A stretch of 5,581 nt of DNA from Treponema sp. Its GTDB lineage: Bacteria; Spirochaetota; Spirochaetia; Treponematales; Treponemataceae. The translations under genes were made by a program, and so were the position numbers. Under the pieces are notes generated by a model. That model saw only the letters and a program-made list of their open reading frames with translations, searched no databases and was not told the origin of the DNA. Positions 5,500-5,581 of the stretch are shown here, piece by piece (the stretch's first letter is position 1; every line of letters starts with the position of its first letter). The stretch spans positions 1 to 5,581 of the forward strand of contig DMQP01000037.1 of NCBI GenBank assembly GCA_003455655.1. The letters are read 5' to 3'.

Positions 5500-5572
5500 C
5501 AGGCCAGGCAGGACTCGAACCCGCGACAACCGGTTTTGGAGACCGGGACTCTACCAGCTGAGCTACTGACCT
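5500..5572 (-). tRNA. tRNA-Trp (anticodon CCA)
   Basis: The 73-nt minus-strand gene folds into a full cloverleaf. The acceptor stem AGGTCAG pairs with CTGGCCT, including one G-T pair. The D arm is GCTC-AGCTGGTA-GAGT. The anticodon stem is CCGGT/ACCGG with loop CTCCAAA, and the T arm is GCGGG-TTCGAGT-CCTGC. The anticodon CCA lies at 5539-5537 and reads UGG, tryptophan. The discriminator base is G, as usual for bacterial tRNA-Trp. The 3' CCA is not encoded, so a CCA-adding enzyme must supply it. The gene sits 24 nt before secE and is probably co-transcribed with it. Placement in front of secE fits the treponemal order. Confidence 0.97.
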
Positions 5573-5581
5573 AAGTTAGAT

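Noticed and set aside
5476..5529. An 18-codon N-terminal extension of secE
   Set aside because: It lies partly inside the tRNA-Trp gene and does not resemble SecE. The internal ATG at 5475 has a ribosome site at proper distance.

Overview
The window reads almost entirely on the minus strand. It carries a bacterial transcription/translation cluster in this transcriptional order: tRNA-Trp, secE, nusG, rplK (L11), rplA (L1), rplJ (L10), rplL (L7/L12) and the first 607 codons of rpoB, which runs off the left edge. The protein sequences look spirochaetal and most like Treponema. The L11 segment [12 protein letters not shown] and the RpoB segments [12 protein letters not shown] and [13 protein letters not shown] resemble my memory of treponemal homologues, and the gene order matches that genus. 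GC content is moderate (roughly mid-40s percent in a coding stretch counted by hand). A gut or rumen treponeme is plausible, but the species cannot be named from this sequence.

Layout from right to left, which is the direction of transcription. At 5572-5500 lies a complete tRNA-Trp (anticodon CCA) without an encoded CCA tail. A 58-codon secE begins only 24 nt after it. nusG follows after 14 nt, and a hairpin spans its stop codon. The nusG-rplK spacer (4588-4726) holds a small terminator-like hairpin with T-rich flanks and a candidate L1-binding leader. rplK, rplA and rplJ are joined by two TAATG stop/start overlaps, so translation is probably coupled. There is therefore no room for a classical L10 leader in front of rplJ. 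Instead a 156-nt spacer with a good hairpin separates rplJ from rplL.

The most unusual part is the 597-nt gap between rplL and rpoB (1824-2420). Next to rplL it is a dense array of imperfect direct repeats and hairpins built from GGAA/TTCC modules. It includes a 55-bp exact duplication, a 61-bp duplication with one mismatch, a 13-bp perfect stem, and a 15-bp perfect stem that overlaps the rplL stop codon. Next to rpoB it is a GC-richer stretch of about 180 nt with inverted repeats and no credible gene. Together these look like a transcript-attenuation or mRNA-processing zone that would set RNA polymerase output below L7/L12 output. That function is inferred.

The genes serve gene expression and export: RNA polymerase beta, its elongation factor NusG, the L11/L1/L10/L12 stalk proteins of the 50S subunit, the Sec translocon subunit SecE and a tRNA. 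RpoB carries serine at the position equivalent to E. coli S531, whereas several spirochaetes have asparagine there. This is the main coding-level surprise.
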